Part shown: piece by piece, positions 1 to 15,291 of the stretch
Position numbering within the stretch: position 1 is the stretch's first letter
Layout of the letters: each line of letters begins with the position of its first letter
DNA from: Holacanthus passer
Lineage: Eukaryota > Chordata > Actinopteri > Pomacanthidae
Assembly: GCA_025331565.1 (NCBI GenBank)
Contig: JAFREQ010000025.1
Coordinates: forward strand, 496,001 to 560,000
Direction of reading: 5' to 3'
Length of the DNA stretch: 64,000 nucleotides
The notes under the pieces: model-generated
Told to the model about the DNA's origin: nothing
The model's database searches: none
What the model saw: only the letters and a program-made list of their open reading frames with translations
Position numbers and translations under genes: made by a program

Positions 1-3000
1 ACAAAAAGAAAAAAACTTAATCTCTCAGCCAAGTATTTTGAATAGGCAGACATCTGAGGAAAAATGCCTCGCCTTGATTCTTCTCATGAAAGTCAAGTAA
101 CTTGGTAAGATTCAACTCTACATCGTACACTAAACCTTGGGAGTTGTGTTGTTGGGGCCAGCAGCTCCTGGTAGCATCTCAAAAGTGAAATTGGTCCCAA
201 GAAATGGACCTGACGAAAAGCTAGTCAAAGACTTGGTGCGTTTGTCAAGGTTGTGGATTGTCACCATGTCCGTTTATGATTTACATGGACAGCATCTTTT
301 TGTGGATTAGACTTTCCTTTGGTTACCTCAACCGCCGTCGTGGCACCGGTGTAGTTATGTTAACCTCGTTGGACCGTGACCACCAGCCTCTACTGTGATG
401 ATATACAGCCAAATGTAAATCACTTGGGATCACAGCAGCAACTAACAAATGTTTTCCTCTTCATAAGCGAGATGAACATGGAGCATAAGACCCAGACAGA
501 AAATGTCATACTGTACCAGTCAGTCTACAAAAAATGGTAGACTCATCCTCAAAGGACTTCCCAGCTTGGACTAGAACTGCTGCTTCTTTGCATTGAAAGG
601 AGCGGGGATCAAGCATCTCCTCACAATGTACAGCAAACATCCCGAAGTGGAGGTATTCCACATGTGCCTGGCTTCAAGGACAAACTGGTGCAGACCCAAT
701 TAATGCTTTAGGGACTATATGTATCACCAAGACTGGTGCCTCAGGATTCCCCTCAAGGAGCTGGAGGACATGGTTGGACATCTGGGATATGTCTGGGAAA
801 ATGATGGCCAGTTGATAGGTGGATAGAACAGTTTATTGGGTATTTTCCACCCATAGGAACAAAGCCTACACAATTTCACCAATGCTGTCACACTAAAGGT
901 GAAATTTCTGGAAATAAGCGGTTTGACAAGTTATTGGTTACACCAGGTTTGTGAGCAGAAAGGTTACACTGGGCCTGTCACATCAAAAAGGTAAAATGTA
1001 GCTGTAAAGTCAGAGCTATTATCAAGGATCATTTCAGCATCTGTCTCACTAAAACCGTGTCTCTTCCCAGTCAGATAGGGCTGAGGGGGAAATGAGACAG
1101 GAACCTTGATGATCGAGGCGAATCGTTATTTCATACTGCACGCTGTCAAAATTACTTTTGAATGCAAAATAGTGATGTTTGAAGAAAAAAAAACGGTTGA
1201 TAGAGGAAATCTTAAAAAATCTCTGCCATGTGTATAAGACTGCATCTAATGTCATAGCAATAGCAAAAACATGCCCATCACAAGTTCCCATAGTCCAACC
1301 AACAGTCCATAACCCAAATATAATCAGTTTACTATCATAGAAGCTTAAGAGAACCAGAACACTTACATTTGATATGCTGCAGCCAGTGAGTTTGCCATTT
1401 TTGCTTTAAATAGCACTTAAACAATTAATGTATTATTGGAATAGTTGGACTATAAAACAGCTTTGAATCTGCATAATGCTTCCTGTAAATGTGATGTGGA
1501 AAAAAATGTTCACAATGTCCTCTGTGTGGCGTAATATTAAATATTCCTGTAAGATCAGCAGCCCGATTGGTTTTAGAAGAAGAACTGTTATGAACCAGAG
1601 ATGTGTTCAGGATGCTGATGGTTACACAGTTTCCAGGGAACAAAGGGAAACAAGCAGATTTGTATTCAGGCTTTTTTCACATATCACAGACAAAGTGCTA
1701 GATTCAACGAGGTTACATATGGTGTCCATCATAAGTCCTCTTTACCCTCTAGCTCCACACACTCAACCTGACACCACGTGCACTTCCCCTCTCGCTGACC
1801 TGTAACTGAGCAGCAACAACCCTGCAGCCCTCTTCCTCCATCTCCTCAGTGTGCATAACCTTTACCATCACTATGCATCTTCATCAACGTCTTTTCTTCT
1901 TGTGTCCTTTTCTCTTTTCTCAAGTCAAACACTCCCCATTCAGCCTTAACGCCCATTTCACCTTCTGCGCCGCCGCCTTTTCCCACTCACCTTTCTGGAG
2001 CTCAGGTGGCACCGTACCTTTCTCTTCTCTAAATGGTTTGCAAAGACTTTATGTTCAACATTTGGACCCGTGGACTCACTTTGGTGATCAAACTCTTGTC
2101 TGTCTCTCTTACTCTTTCAACTTCTGAAGGCCGTCTGGAAGAGAGGTTTCATAATCACCTTAAAAGAAAGATGAAAGATATTCTGTTTTGATCTTTGAGA
2201 ATAGGAAGTGTGTCCAGTGTTATATATGCACACATATACACACTCTATTTAGCTTGAATGAAAAGGATGCCCAACTACTTTTTTTTGTTTTCTTTTTTAA
2301 TCTCACTGTCTGATAAATCTGTCTTTAGGTCTGTCCTTGAATAAAGAAATCGCTGGACATTTGAATTCTTCAGTTAATTGATGTTTTAATTGAAAAATCT
2401 TCTTCTTTTTTTTCGCAGTCATGCATAAGGTCACGGATGTTTGTCCAATACTTTTCAGTAATGACTAATAACTTTAAAACTCTTTTTTCATGGAACTTTA
2501 AAAGAAACATCAACGTTCATCAGTCAACCGAGACCCTAATGAAAAACTGACAAATCAAATAATAGAGTAAGGCAGGAAAACCCTCCTCCTCTTAGAACAT
2601 GCCGACCATTTCTCTGTGCCATAAATCTTCGTGTGTGCAGGTTCCCGCCTTTTGTTTGCTCATGACGTGAATGAACTAAATACGTTTACTTGAGTGTGTG
2701 TAAATGCAGTTTGTCTTCTGAATAACAGTCCTTTGAGAGTTGAAGCCTCCTCCCCCTGGCTGCCCCTCAGGCCATAAAAAGGTGTTTAGCCAGTCGAAGT
2801 GATGGATGGTGATGACCTGTGTTAGTGTAGCAGACCAGTGGGTGGCCACGCAGGCAGCGGGCCTGTGGGACGGGGCTGGACTGAGAATCTATTTGCTTTA
2901 CGGCGGCTCCCATATTTATCTGAAGCAACATCGGGGAATGAAAACACATCAACCAGCTTATTAGTCAGCCAATGATTCATAGTATCTTCAAATGCAGTCT

Positions 3001-6000
3001 GCTAATTTCCCAAGATTCAAAATCAATAAACAAGTTGCACAGAAAATCTTAGACATCACAATTCAGTCTGATACAATTTATTCAATTCTATGGTGAATTT
3101 TCATGTAGTTTGTAATTTATTGCATTATCTTAGTTCTGTCTAATTTTTCAATCCTCAATATGCAAAAAGTTGGATGAAAAATATTAAAGTCATCATAATA
3201 TAATGCAGTTTTCAAACATGCATTATAACCTGTCAATATCTGGTCTCTCCGTCACTTGCTCTTTTTTTCCACCCTGGACCCCGCAGCCTCCTCTCAACTC
3301 GGTGTCTTTATCTGTATTTGAAGACTTTGGCCTTGAAGTGTCCATCTCACAATTACTCAGAGAGACGCACATGTGGATTTAGAATTTGGACAAAAAATTG
3401 CTTTTTAAAATCTGTCTGGCAGCAGCCTCCACATGTTCCGATTTCCACAGTGGATCCTGTAAAAGCTGCTCTCTCTGTCCTCTCCCTGCCTTTCCATGCC
3501 TCAGGTTCACCTGCTTTTTATTTGTGTAATAAATGCAATTACTAGGACTGGCATGTATTGTATGATATCGTGTGTTTATTGCAATTCAATCAGGAAATCA
3601 TGAATAGTTCATCTGAATCTTGTGCACAGTGCATTTGCATAAAATGTCCCAATGTGCTGAACAGCGGGGTTCAGCAGGTAGCTGAGAAGGCAGCAAAATG
3701 GTCTCACTCCTGCAAAGTGTTAGCTACTAACAAATCACTACTTTCTACTGCAAAGCAAAAAATTTTATTTAATTTACAACATGACACATCGGGTTAGTGC
3801 TGCACTGCACCTGTTCTCCTTTCCGTGTCCTCGCTGCTCTCCCCGTCGTCACCATCAGCCGCTCGTGGGCCGAAAAGGTCAGTTAATTTGGAACTCTTTG
3901 TTGCATCTGCCAACAAAGCTTTTTCTTGCCGTTGCAAGCTTTTTCTGCACCACCTTTACTTTTCCCGTCCATTTCGACTCAAAACTAGTTTAATCCGCCA
4001 ACTCTGGAGGTCAAGCAAAGAAACTTCTGTCAATATTTTTCTTGACCAGTCACATATAAAGCAGAGAGGTGGGGATAAGCAGTGGCGGCCTGCATACGTG
4101 TGAGAGAGAGGCACTTGAAAGAAATGGACGGCGCTGGCTTGGACTTGGTGACTGAAAGTTTGGTTGCAACTCTTCAGAGAACTGCATGAGAGCACAAGGA
4201 GCTCTGACAGCAGTGGGATTATGAGCTGATAAATCTTTTCAGCCAGAAGAAAATTCTGACTTTGGATTGTTGTGTTTTCACAGCTTGACATCCCATAAAT
4301 ATTTTTCTTTTTGTAAAATATATATTCCAGTTGGTTGGTTTATTTATTATCCTACTATCAGGAGGCATCTTTAATAGGAGACCTAGTGACAGCTGGCTGC
4401 ACTAAATGTGAAGCAGTAATACCAGCTCAGTACTGATGTCTTCCCAAATTGCTGTGCTCCTTACTTAGTCGTGTAGAATGAGACCAGCCACCCTGCTGAG
4501 AAATCAGCTGTTTGCATCTTGATCTCATTCTTTCTGCCACCGCCCAAATCTTGTACTACAGCTGAGGGCTGGAGTGAAGATGGAGCAGCGAAGTAAAGCA
4601 GTTTTTTTCTTAGAGATAGCAGAGGGAAGTAAAAGTTTTTGTTTGTTTTGGCTAATCGGAGGCAAAAAATGGCACCAGCAGGCAAAATCTCTTTCACAGA
4701 ACACAGTCACAGTTTGTTATACAGAACAGACTTCTTTGTCGAGTACCAGCGATTTTGCTGCAGATGTCTACCTCCCCTGTTGAGACTGTTTTTCAGTTTG
4801 ACATCCATTTGATCACACTTAAATAATCTGAATCACTCCGCATGGCGCTGATCAACCAGACCCTCAGGATGCACCTCAGGTATCCAACCAAGTTCAGCCC
4901 CAGTTCTTTTCAGAGTATCGATATCTGCAGGGGTGGGAGCATGAGCAACTGTGATTGCGAGGCCTTTCTAGCAGACATCCGATAATACGGCGTTCTCAGC
5001 GTTCCACTGATTAGCTGGTTCACTCCTCATAGACCGGGCTAATCACATTCATCATGGATGAGAAGCCTGATCTATTGGAGATTAGATCAGTCAACACTCA
5101 TCTGTGTTGAATAAGTGATTTCTGCAATGCAGGGGACCTTCCACATGAGAGGATTTGCAATCACTTTGTGGCCAAAAAGGATTTCATTTTCATGCATGGA
5201 ATGGTTTGATGTTAACATTTATCTAACAAAAAACGATCTGAGCATATTGCTCCAAGTTATCATTATTCATGCATTAAGCTTTATCATTTTTTAGGTCATA
5301 AGTGCTATGTTTTAAATGTGACTTAATTGAGTTCTACTGGCATCAAACTTCAGAATATAGTCTGTGTTTCAAAAGATTCCTCTTTAAATGTTTATGTAAC
5401 CTGCGCCTTATTCTTCTCAGCCCAGATGTGGAGTTTGACCTTAGGTCCATTTTGGGGTTTTATTTGTTATTTATGCCTTCTGGATGTTATGTGCTGTATT
5501 TGTTTTTGTTTTCCTCAGTCATTATGAGGGGATTTGACTTTATCATGGCAGCCTCATTGTGTGCCACTGTACCCTCTCAGGAGTCTTCCCTTGATGTATC
5601 TTGTAGCTCCAATCCAAAAATATATTTCTTCAATTCTTACCTCAATGACGCATTTGAGTAGCACTGATTCCAACAGGTTCAACAACTAACAAAGCCTGGG
5701 TGTTTCTACTGTATAGTCTGTCTACCTGGTGGATCAACATATTAACAAGGCATAGAGGTTAAAAATATAGACGAGAATATGACGGAGCTGAAAGCCACCT
5801 ATACAAATAGAAACTGACTAAGCCCTCTCAGTGAAATAGTGAACAGCTGCTTCCTTTTCTTTCTCTGCTCAGATATTGTTGTTGTTATTTGGATTTTATT
5901 TTCTTGGCTATACGTTGAGGCATGCATATTTGCTTTTTGGATCAAGACAAAAGACTCCTCCGGTCTACCAAAATGATTTCCAGCAGCGTTTTAATCAAAA

Positions 6001-6241
6001 CAGTATGTTCTTGCCATTGGACATATTGTTTTCAGCATCTCAAAGAGCATAATTTATATTCAGCATCAACGAGTTTCAGTGTTTGGGGACAGCTTGATCA
6101 TTTCCTCAGTTGTTTGTACAACCTCTACATAAATGCCCACAGTGTCAGGGTTTTCATTCCCAGTCTTAATGTTTCAACCTTGTGATGGTTGGCACATATA
6201 TAACTGTGCTTTCTCTCCTTCGCTCTGCTACTTTTGAACAG
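1..6241. other. enox2 intron, 5' side (no gene seen)
   Basis: The sequence lies upstream of the first visible enox2 exon. Apart from the LINE-like fragment at about 560-805, no exon, RNA gene or other structure was recognised. The short open frames here show no protein similarity that can be named. Confidence 0.6.
560..805 (+). mobile_element. Degenerate LINE 3' end (Rex/RTE/CR1-like)
   Basis: The stretch resembles the C-terminal end of fish non-LTR retrotransposons, with degraded equivalents of the RWRDYISRLAWERLGIPPEE region. Landmarks are 'attgaaaggagc' near 593, 'gggactatatgtatcacc' near 710 and 'aaggagctggaggaca' near 755. It is broken by stops and indels. The family was assigned from memory and is not certain. 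Confidence 0.55.
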
Positions 6242-6448
6242 ACCTTCCCCCTCCAGCCACAAGAGAGCGTCCTCCAGGGTGTAAGACGGTGTTTGTCGGC
6301 GGTCTGCCCGAGAACGCCACGGAGCAGTTGATCATGGAGGTCTTCGGACAGTGTGGCGACATCACCGCCATACGCAAGAGCAAGAAAAACTTCTGCCATA
6401 TCAGATTTGCAGAAGAGTTTACTGTGGACAAGGCTCTCTTCCTGTCGG
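6242..6448 (+). CDS. enox2: enox2 exon, RRM first part
   Basis: The exon begins two bases into a codon after a TTTTGAACAG acceptor and ends one base into a codon at a GTAAGC donor. It encodes LPPPATRERPPGCK followed by the RRM, with RNP2-like VFVGGLP and RNP1-like NFCHIRFA. The preceding coding exon was looked for in 1-6241 and not found. Confidence 0.93.
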
Positions 6449-9400
6449 GTAAGCTGTCATCGCTCTTCATCTCACTAATTGTCTAAGTGCTTATTGGTAT
6501 AATATGTCAGTGTATTTGTGTCAGTGCCACTTGAAGGATGTAATGTGAGTCACAGTAGACGCTCTCTTGACAAAAAGACTGCATCAGAAAATATCTGGTT
6601 CCTTGATTAAAAAGTTGAAGGTACGTAAAATCCCAAGGTGCATTGTGGTGAAAAAGATCCAGAGCTTAAAACTGTATTATGTGAACTGCTAACTGTGAGT
6701 GAAAGCTAAAGATTACACTGTTGAAACAAAAACACAATCTGCAGCTTAAATTATTTCACTTTTGGATTCTGGGTAAATTTTGGATGAATTCAATATCAGT
6801 GTTTTGTTAACAACTGCAACAACAACACAAACTCAATCGCTCCAGCTCTGATCCATGCCTCCTTCTTCCATAGGAGTGGATGCCAGGGCTCATGGGTATT
6901 GTATTATTCAGAGCCGTCGGCCATGGCAAAATAAGAGCAAAAAATAAGATGTCTCCGAAACAAAGTAAATAATTCAAACTGGTGACCATACCACAAACCG
7001 AAATGATCATTAAATTATTCACAGTACTCCCATTTCTACGCTCAGAAGATCATTAAAAGAACATTTTGGCTCTCGCCCCAAATGGAGTTCAGAACAAGGG
7101 CAAAGTATCTGCAGAACCAGCAGCTTCTCCCTGTTCACAACTCTCTTATGTTCACTTTTAGAAAGGACAGAGAACAATAAAAGTTAGACAACAGAAAATA
7201 TAAATGAACAATAAGTAAAAATAAATACTTACTCTGTGACACCAGCTTATGGTTCCATATCTCATCTTCATTTTCAGCAGTTTCTAGAGCCCAGATGTCT
7301 TAAATATTCCTGCTTTGAAAAAAAAAAAAAATACATTTAACCTAGCAGCCAATTCAGTAACCAATTCCCAGCAATTTTAAGAGTGTGTTCATGCATTTCC
7401 TATGTGTGTGTGTGTGAGAGAGAATTAGCCTGAATGAGAGATCCTATGATTTCGTCTGCCTCCGTTCTTACAGTGAGATGTGCGAGCCGAGGCCCATATA
7501 TTAGCCAGATGACAGAGCTGTGTAGTTTTCCCATAAATAATACTCTACCCACACACACACACACAGTACCCAGCAAAGACACACACACACTCCAGCAGCC
7601 CCAGCACACTGAGATCCCCTCATATGAAATATTGAAGTAGTGTTAGATTGGGAGCCTGAAGCAGAGAGAGCAGACTGAAGTAGAAACCCCCGAACTCATG
7701 CAGTTCTCTTCCTGTTTGCATTGGCATCTACCACCGCCCCCCTTTCTCCTGTGATGAGAGTGTGTTGGGCCTCGCAGTGAATCGCACTGGGCATCATTAC
7801 TGTGTCCGGCTTGACTATACACGAGCTCACACACAGACGCACGTGTACCCAAACACTCTGATCATTTCAACCAATTAAATCACAAAATGGACATGATTTC
7901 ACTTCAGCTCCGCAACCAGCCATTAGTGAAAATTGAGTAAGGAGGAGAGCGTGAGGATAAGAGGGAAGTAGTGAGGTAATGAGAGATATTGTGGTCTTTC
8001 AGTGCCACTAGAGGAGTAATTGGCCTCCCTAAGTCTCTCTCATGTATTGACAAAATGATGCAGGCCTCCTGTGCTCCGTAAAAACCCTACAGCCACCGTA
8101 CATCTTCAGAAATGAAGGGATCCAACAGGCAAATGAAAAGGTAACGGCAAGTTTAAAGAACAAGGCGTCGACAGGTAGACCCCGATGGAGAGTGTGCTCA
8201 GTGGTTTGTCTTTGTTATCTGTTAAGGGCTTTAAATTCATTTTGAGGAAGGTGATGGAAACAGACTCTTCTGGCCCAGAAGGAAACCACACAACATATAG
8301 AGTGAAGCTTGTGTCTGTGCCTGTTCTCTCTCCTTTTTTTCTCTGTTTCTGTTCAGTTGACTCAAATTCACACTTCCAGACTTGTTTTTCATTTGCGTTA
8401 AAAAGATGCACAGTGTCCCTAATTCAACTATTTTGTTCTTCATTTTTGTCAAGATGTAAACGTTTCTGATTATCATATAGTATATTTGCAGAATCACTGA
8501 CATATGAGCTGTCAAAAATTAGAGGCGTTCACGTTTCATCCATTTAAAACGACTTTTTGTCACGTCACCCTCTTCTTTCTCTCTCTCTCTCTGCTTCTGG
8601 TTGCTCTCTACTCTCATGTATCTAATACCAAGATGAAGAGTCTAAATATCCTGGTTCCAAATAGCCAGCAGTTTGAAGCAATGCTGTTTCACTTATCAAC
8701 TTACTACTTTAACACCTTTGCCCTCCCATAGGTTATCGTGTCCGCTTGGGCTCCAGCACAGACAAAAAAGACACAGGCCGTCTCCACGTGGACTTCGCCC
8801 AGGCCAGAGACGACCTCTACGAGTGGGAGTGTCGGCAGCGTATGTTGGCCAGAGAGGAGAGGCACCGACGCAAGATGGAGGAGGATCGCCTCCGACCGCC
8901 GTCCCCTCCCCCCATCGTCCACTACTCCGAGCACGAGTGCAGCCAGCTGGGAGACAAGATCAAAGGTTTGTAGACATGGTAAAATATAAGTCGTATGGAA
9001 TAAAATACGACAGACAGAGATTGGAAAGAAGTAAAACCTTGACACGAGAGGAAGAAAAGTATTTTCTTTAATCAACCTAAGGGGATTTTAAACAGCACAA
9101 ATTCAAAATCTTTATGAGCAAACACAAGTAAAAATGGATCCACTCATTTCGCTATTTTCTTCATACAAACCACAAGCAGGCAAAATGGGAATTGGGTAAA
9201 TTTGTGTGCTTGCAGGGGACATCCAGTGCAAGCCAAGGCTTTACAGGAAAGGTCCTTAACTGCAGCTTGTAAACCTGACAAAGCAGTTTCTCTGATGTTC
9301 TAACAAACTCAGGGAGTTTGTTTTCAAAGACGCTACACAAAGGCTGTTAAACACGGTATATCAGTTTACTCTCCCCTCAGCACATGCTCCTCTCTCTTAT

Positions 9401-12120
9401 CTTGTCCTTTATCCCCTCTCTCTCTTCTTCTCCGCTCATCCTTTCCTTTTCCTCTTCCCCTCTCTCCTCCCTCCCCTCTTCTCGGCTTTCCGTCGAGTTT
9501 CTGGCCGAATGAACTTGTTCCACTAATGAGCAATGACACTTCCAGGTCTGTCACAGTTGCGCGATAACAAAATGGCTGTGACTTTCTGCCTGTCTGCCAT
9601 CTGCATGTGTCTTTTTCAGCTCTGCCTTCTCTGGCCCCGGCATAAAGGACTCTAACTCTGTGCTGTTGTAGCCTCGGATTTGTTTCTGATCACTTTGGGC
9701 TGCTGTTGTGAAAACACACGTCCCGGCCATTTGCTGCAGATTTGGGTTTACTCTTTCCTGAGTCTTCCATCCATGAGAGAAAAAAATGAGTTTGAGCACC
9801 TTTCAGAGCCAGCTATAGTCCTGTACTCCAAACCTAATTTGTCCTTTAGATGACAAGAAGCTTGGCTTTTTACTCAGACCCCCTCTCTAAATAGGTTTCA
9901 TCCCCTCTTTTTCCTCTTTTCTTTATGTCCCGCAGGTGTCATTGTGGCTGTGAAGCTGTTTTGTTGTTGAAGAGAATGACAGTCTGTCATATGTACACTT
10001 CGTTTTTTCCTTTCATCCAACAGCATGGAAGTCTTTTTGTTCTCGTGTCCTTGTTCTCTCCAGTTTATTGTGCTGCTATTTTTAATCTTTTTTCAGTGTC
10101 ACCTTGCTCACATAAGCCCTGACTTTACTGTGTCTACTTTTCACTCAACAAAATAGAAATTGCTTGCTACTATATTTATTTAAAGTTGCCTGTATTTGCC
10201 TTTATACTATTTTAAATATCTGCTGTCTACCAGAAAGCAAGGCTGCTTGGTCTCATTTTACAGCCTTGTCTCACATGATTAATGATTATAATGCCCACTT
10301 TTACATGGTTTTGCAGTCTTTTTTTGGCTTGCTACCTCACCACCATTACCGTCCTGGGTCTGTGCAGAAATAATCTATTTTCACTTTCCTGTATAGAACT
10401 CTGACTCTTCCTTTCTCCACGTCCTCCCCTCAGATGACGGCAAGTTTCCCGAAGCGGTGCGTGTGCTCTTGACCTGGTTGGAACGAGGTGAGGTCAACCG
10501 CAGGAACGCCAACAACTTCTACTCCATGATCCAGTCCTCCAACGGCCACATCCGCCGGCTGACGAGCGAGAAGAGTCAACATGAGAAGGAGATGGAAGAG
10601 GCCAAAGACAAGTTCAAGACCGCTCTGGCCGGCATAGTGGCCCAATGTGAGTCCCATGTTCTCAATCACACACACTATAGACTTGGAAGTATAATGACAG
10701 TTCACACTAACAGACAGTAATCATCGTTATTTTTATATAAATGCCAAAGATAAGTTCAGGATCACTCACACTGAGCGACAGAGAGTAGCTAGTAGTAAAT
10801 TTAAAGTTTACCAGGATACATTTATCATGCTGGTTGTTGTGCAGCGTATGTACAGGAGGAGGGTAAGAATCCAAGTTTCTGGTTCCATGTAAGTTTCCTT
10901 ATCACAGGACACACAACATAAACATACAGTAGATTGGAGGGCAATACACAGAAAGGCATCCATAACTAAAGATGAAATCCCAGTCTGAAATGCTGCAAAT
11001 AAGTAAGTATAATATTGTTCCCAGCCCCTCATTAACTCTCATACTGTGCACAGTATCACAGTATTGTTAAAAAAGAAGTACACATTGTGGTTGTAAAGGT
11101 TATTGAGTTTAATAGCATCACAGAAGCCATCTTGTTTGATGCTAGTTTGTTTTTGGGTGGATGGCTCGAAGGTAAGTTTGATTTCTTTCCTAACAATGTT
11201 GTTATGTCATTCTGTCCTGCTCATTTTTATTCCGCCCGAGATGCAAATATTTAAAACATTACAAGGAAAATAATACTGTTACCGGTGATTTGACTGGAAT
11301 ATTACTCAGGTTGCCTTCAGATGAAAGTAGTAAGTAGCCCAACACATTTGTTGCATGAATACAGACATATACAGTCAATGCATGTTTAGCTCATCTCAGC
11401 TGATGAAAGGCCAAAGGCAAAGTATACCGCTCCGACTCACCTTTGACAGCTTTGGCTGTGCAGCTGCCGGTTTACACCACCGCCTGCAGCGCTTCATCTC
11501 CACATATCCTACCACATGCATGATAAATGTGTAATGTAATCATCCTTGAGCACAAAGCGAAGGTCCACATTTTACTTTCGTTTATTCTTTATTCGGTACA
11601 TGTAGAAAACATAAGAGGTATATGTGGGTGTGTGTTTGCGATAACACAGAGACTGGCCTCCTGGTTTTACAAGTTTCACCTGGGAACAACTCTCTGTCCA
11701 TAGCAAATAAATTCAGTGTGTCAATGCTTTTAGCTGCCATCCTCACAGGTCTGGCTCTGATGGAATATGTCGTCTTAAAGGTCAGTTCACCCGAGTCACA
11801 AAAGAACACATTGTCACTTAATCCCTAGTGGTGTCTAGCCATGCAGATAGCTTTCGTTTCATGTGCCCAGGTCTGGAGATATTGGCTTCTCAATGTTCTA
11901 CTGCTGCACTAATACAATAAAGGTGCAGAGAATTTAATTTGTGGCGCTCAAAGAATTGAAAAAAAGAAAATACATTTCAAAGACTCAGAAGCATCTTGGC
12001 TTTCCGGAAACAATGTCCCTTTTTCTAAAGATAATCCACAGACCTCGCGGTGAAGAGTTTCCATTTGAGTGACTTTCAACCGTATTGAAAGCAAGTAGAC
12101 TACAAAAATGTTTTCTCACG

Positions 12121-12157
<37 letters not shown>

Positions 12158-13471
12158 ATTTATATATTATATTATGTATAAGTTCACAGGCCTGAAAGCC
12201 TGTCTATACCCTTTCCTCTCTTCTCTGACTTCACCATCGATCTGCTCCAAATTACAGGGTGCTGGGAAGATGCTATTGATCCCTGCACTGTTCTCTCTGC
12301 AGACACACACACACACACTTAACTGGTGGTCATATTGACCCCACCCTCGACCACCCACGTGTACATTAGGACCTCTGGGATACACAGACCCCCCCATAAA
12401 CCCTTGCACGACCAACCACATGACAGCAGCTCGAGAGCTGACAGAATTTGACACAGACGGCAGCTGTCGTACACATCACATGTAGGGACGACGGAAACCT
12501 CACAGTTAAGGGTCTGATCCTAACAAGACTCACTGAAGCTTTTTCTGCTCTGCCCACTGTTAAATTTCTGCGTTGTCATTTAGCAGCTACAGCTGTAATG
12601 AAGGGTTAACTACAGAAGCTTGAAGCTCACAGCTGTTCCTTTTGAAAGAAGAGAGAAATCTGCATAGAGAAAGTGAATCAGGAACACTGTGCTACTTTAA
12701 CAAGGTGTCCTTGGGCAAGATTCTTAACAGCCGACTGCTGTGGTGTAGCTGCACAGTGGTCAACAGTGGCACACTTTAAGTAGGTTATTTTTGGCAGCTG
12801 CCAGTTGCTTAGCAAAATTTCCTTCTTAAACAAATATAAAACAAGACAAAGAGAGTACAGCCATGCTTGCAGCTCTGTGAGCCTGCACTTAGGCACAGAG
12901 CATCTCGGTCAACATGCTGATGTTTAGCAGGGGCATTGTTTGCCATGATCACACTCTCAGTTAACTACAGCTGAGGGCAGATATTAGTTGTGCAGATATT
13001 TGGTCAAACTACAAAGCATTTGACCAATTATCATATTATTACTATTCACCCTGACAGGGACATAAATGATCTGCACTAAATTTTAAGGCATCCAATAGTT
13101 ATCAAGACACAACATGACAATTGCCAACTTCATGGTGGCACTAGAGGAAAAATAAGAGCATCATCAACCTCAGTAGGATTCATCCTCTGAGGGCCGTTTA
13201 TGTCTGTACAAAGTTTCTTGGCAGTGTATGTATGTGTATATAGTATATATATTGTTGAGACACTTCTGCAAAGCCATGCCACTGGATAGTAAAAATCAAA
13301 ATCAGTACTAGCAGAGCTGCAGTGTTAAAGGGTTTTATTCTATATGAGCCACATGTCATATAATTTAAGTATGTTGAGAAAATGTATTATATTTAAGTTT
13401 TGCGTGTGGGAACTAACAATCGTCCACGAGATGATGCACTGGCATCAGCTGGTAAGTAGATCACACGCTTC

Positions 13472-13505
<34 letters not shown>

Positions 13506-15236
13506 AACACAAGCACACACACAGATCTTTACATCCCTAGTTGACTCCACTTTCTCACTCCTCTGCTCCTTCCCACCTGCCCTCTGTCTTTCTTTCTCTC
13601 TCTGTCTCTGGATGGTCTCTGGTCCTTCCCTGCATCCCGCCACAGTTGAACAGATTGTGTCTGTATTCCAAGCTGCTTCCAAACAAAAGGCATGGGACCA
13701 TTTCTCCAAAGCTCAGCGCAAGAACCTGGACATGTGGCGCAAACAAGCAGAGGTTAGTACACTTTGATTTCATTCTGTTGTTCACATGATTTATGGAAAA
13801 TTAGATTTTATCCCATTTTGTTTGACGCCTGTCTCCCTCTTTACTCGCTGTAAAGCTCTTTATTTTTCTGTTGATAGTTAGAAGGCTTAGATCAGGGCCA
13901 CATAATGATAAATTTAAACACGTTAAGAAAAAAATGAGATCAGAAGTCAAAAGAGCAGACTCCTTGTTACAGTAAGTACGTTGAATGAAGCCAGGCTACA
14001 GAACAGGAGCCTGCTCGCTCCAGCCAGTGTGACATACAAACACACCCAGGTCCCGACCTCTGCCCCTCCCTCCTCCCTCCCCTCCACCACTGCCCTCCCA
14101 TGTGATACAAGCTGCTGGGTGAGTTTTCCATCTCTAAGGGTGACACAGGACACAGGTAAATCTGTACAAGCCCCCCTCCCTCCCCCTGCACTAGCAAAAC
14201 TGAAGATTTTCTTTTGAGTAGATAATTAAGGAGGAACATCTTGAGGCCAAAAGCATATTCATTTTCAAATCTTAAGGCATTTTTTTGGCAACTACTATCT
14301 GCTCACTATTTTTTCTCTCTGCCAAATGGAGCATTAATTAGCACGATGACAGGTTGTATGAAATGGAGGAGGGGTCTGAGTGTGCTGCAGTCCTGGGTCT
14401 AATGGACCATATATGATCATATCCGATTGGTAAGTTTCTCTGAATCACAGTATAGAAAACAGCCAATTTAAAGTATAATTTAGAGTCTAGCTGTAGACAT
14501 GCACACACACATACACACACACAATAATAACAGAATCTCACACAGCAGGAGCAGCAATCAACTTGTACAAAAACGGCTTTTTAAAGGTAGGTGCTACAAA
14601 GTCAAATTGTTGCTCTAATGTTCAGATTTGCTGCCGAATCACGAAAATAGTGCAATTACCCATCTTTACAGCAGCCATTTGTTAGAACTCATCATGCTTA
14701 TAATAGCTTGTGTGGAGGTCTTTTAACACACACCTGATGAGTAAGTAGGAAGCTGGATGATGCATGTTTATATGCAAATGCTTGAGTACATGCCTGGTTG
14801 TGTGACATCAGCAAAGATCACTTTTGTATTGTTGCCTTCCCTTGCTCAGGCCTTGAGGGTCTCTCAGGGTTCATTGGGTGATCACTCTCTTCTACATATC
14901 CGCCGTAGCAGGAAGTATTAAAATCTATTATGTGGATACCAGAGTGTTTTCATCCGGCCTCAGGGATCTGTCCATTCTTTGTCAGACTTCCTTTATAGAG
15001 ATGCTGGATACACAATGCGTACACCAGGGAGTACAACATGACCACAGATGCAAGTGAAAGACACCACTGTGGGTGGACGGTCTACTGCAGAAAATGTCCT
15101 CATTCAGAAAACATTGTTATGAATAAACCCTCTAAAAGACATCCTGGTTCAAACATTCTTTGTAGTTTTTCTCTTCCAGCTACGCATTATACACTGTATT
15201 ATACCTGTGAGAATAGACTCTATTCTCAATCAGAGT

Positions 15237-15291
<55 letters not shown>

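Noticed and set aside
2756..2800. TATA-like word (CCATAAAAAGG) near a GC-rich stretch, considered as an internal promoter
   Set aside because: The spacing does not make a CArG box, no exon with a donor follows, and it lies deep in an enox2 intron.
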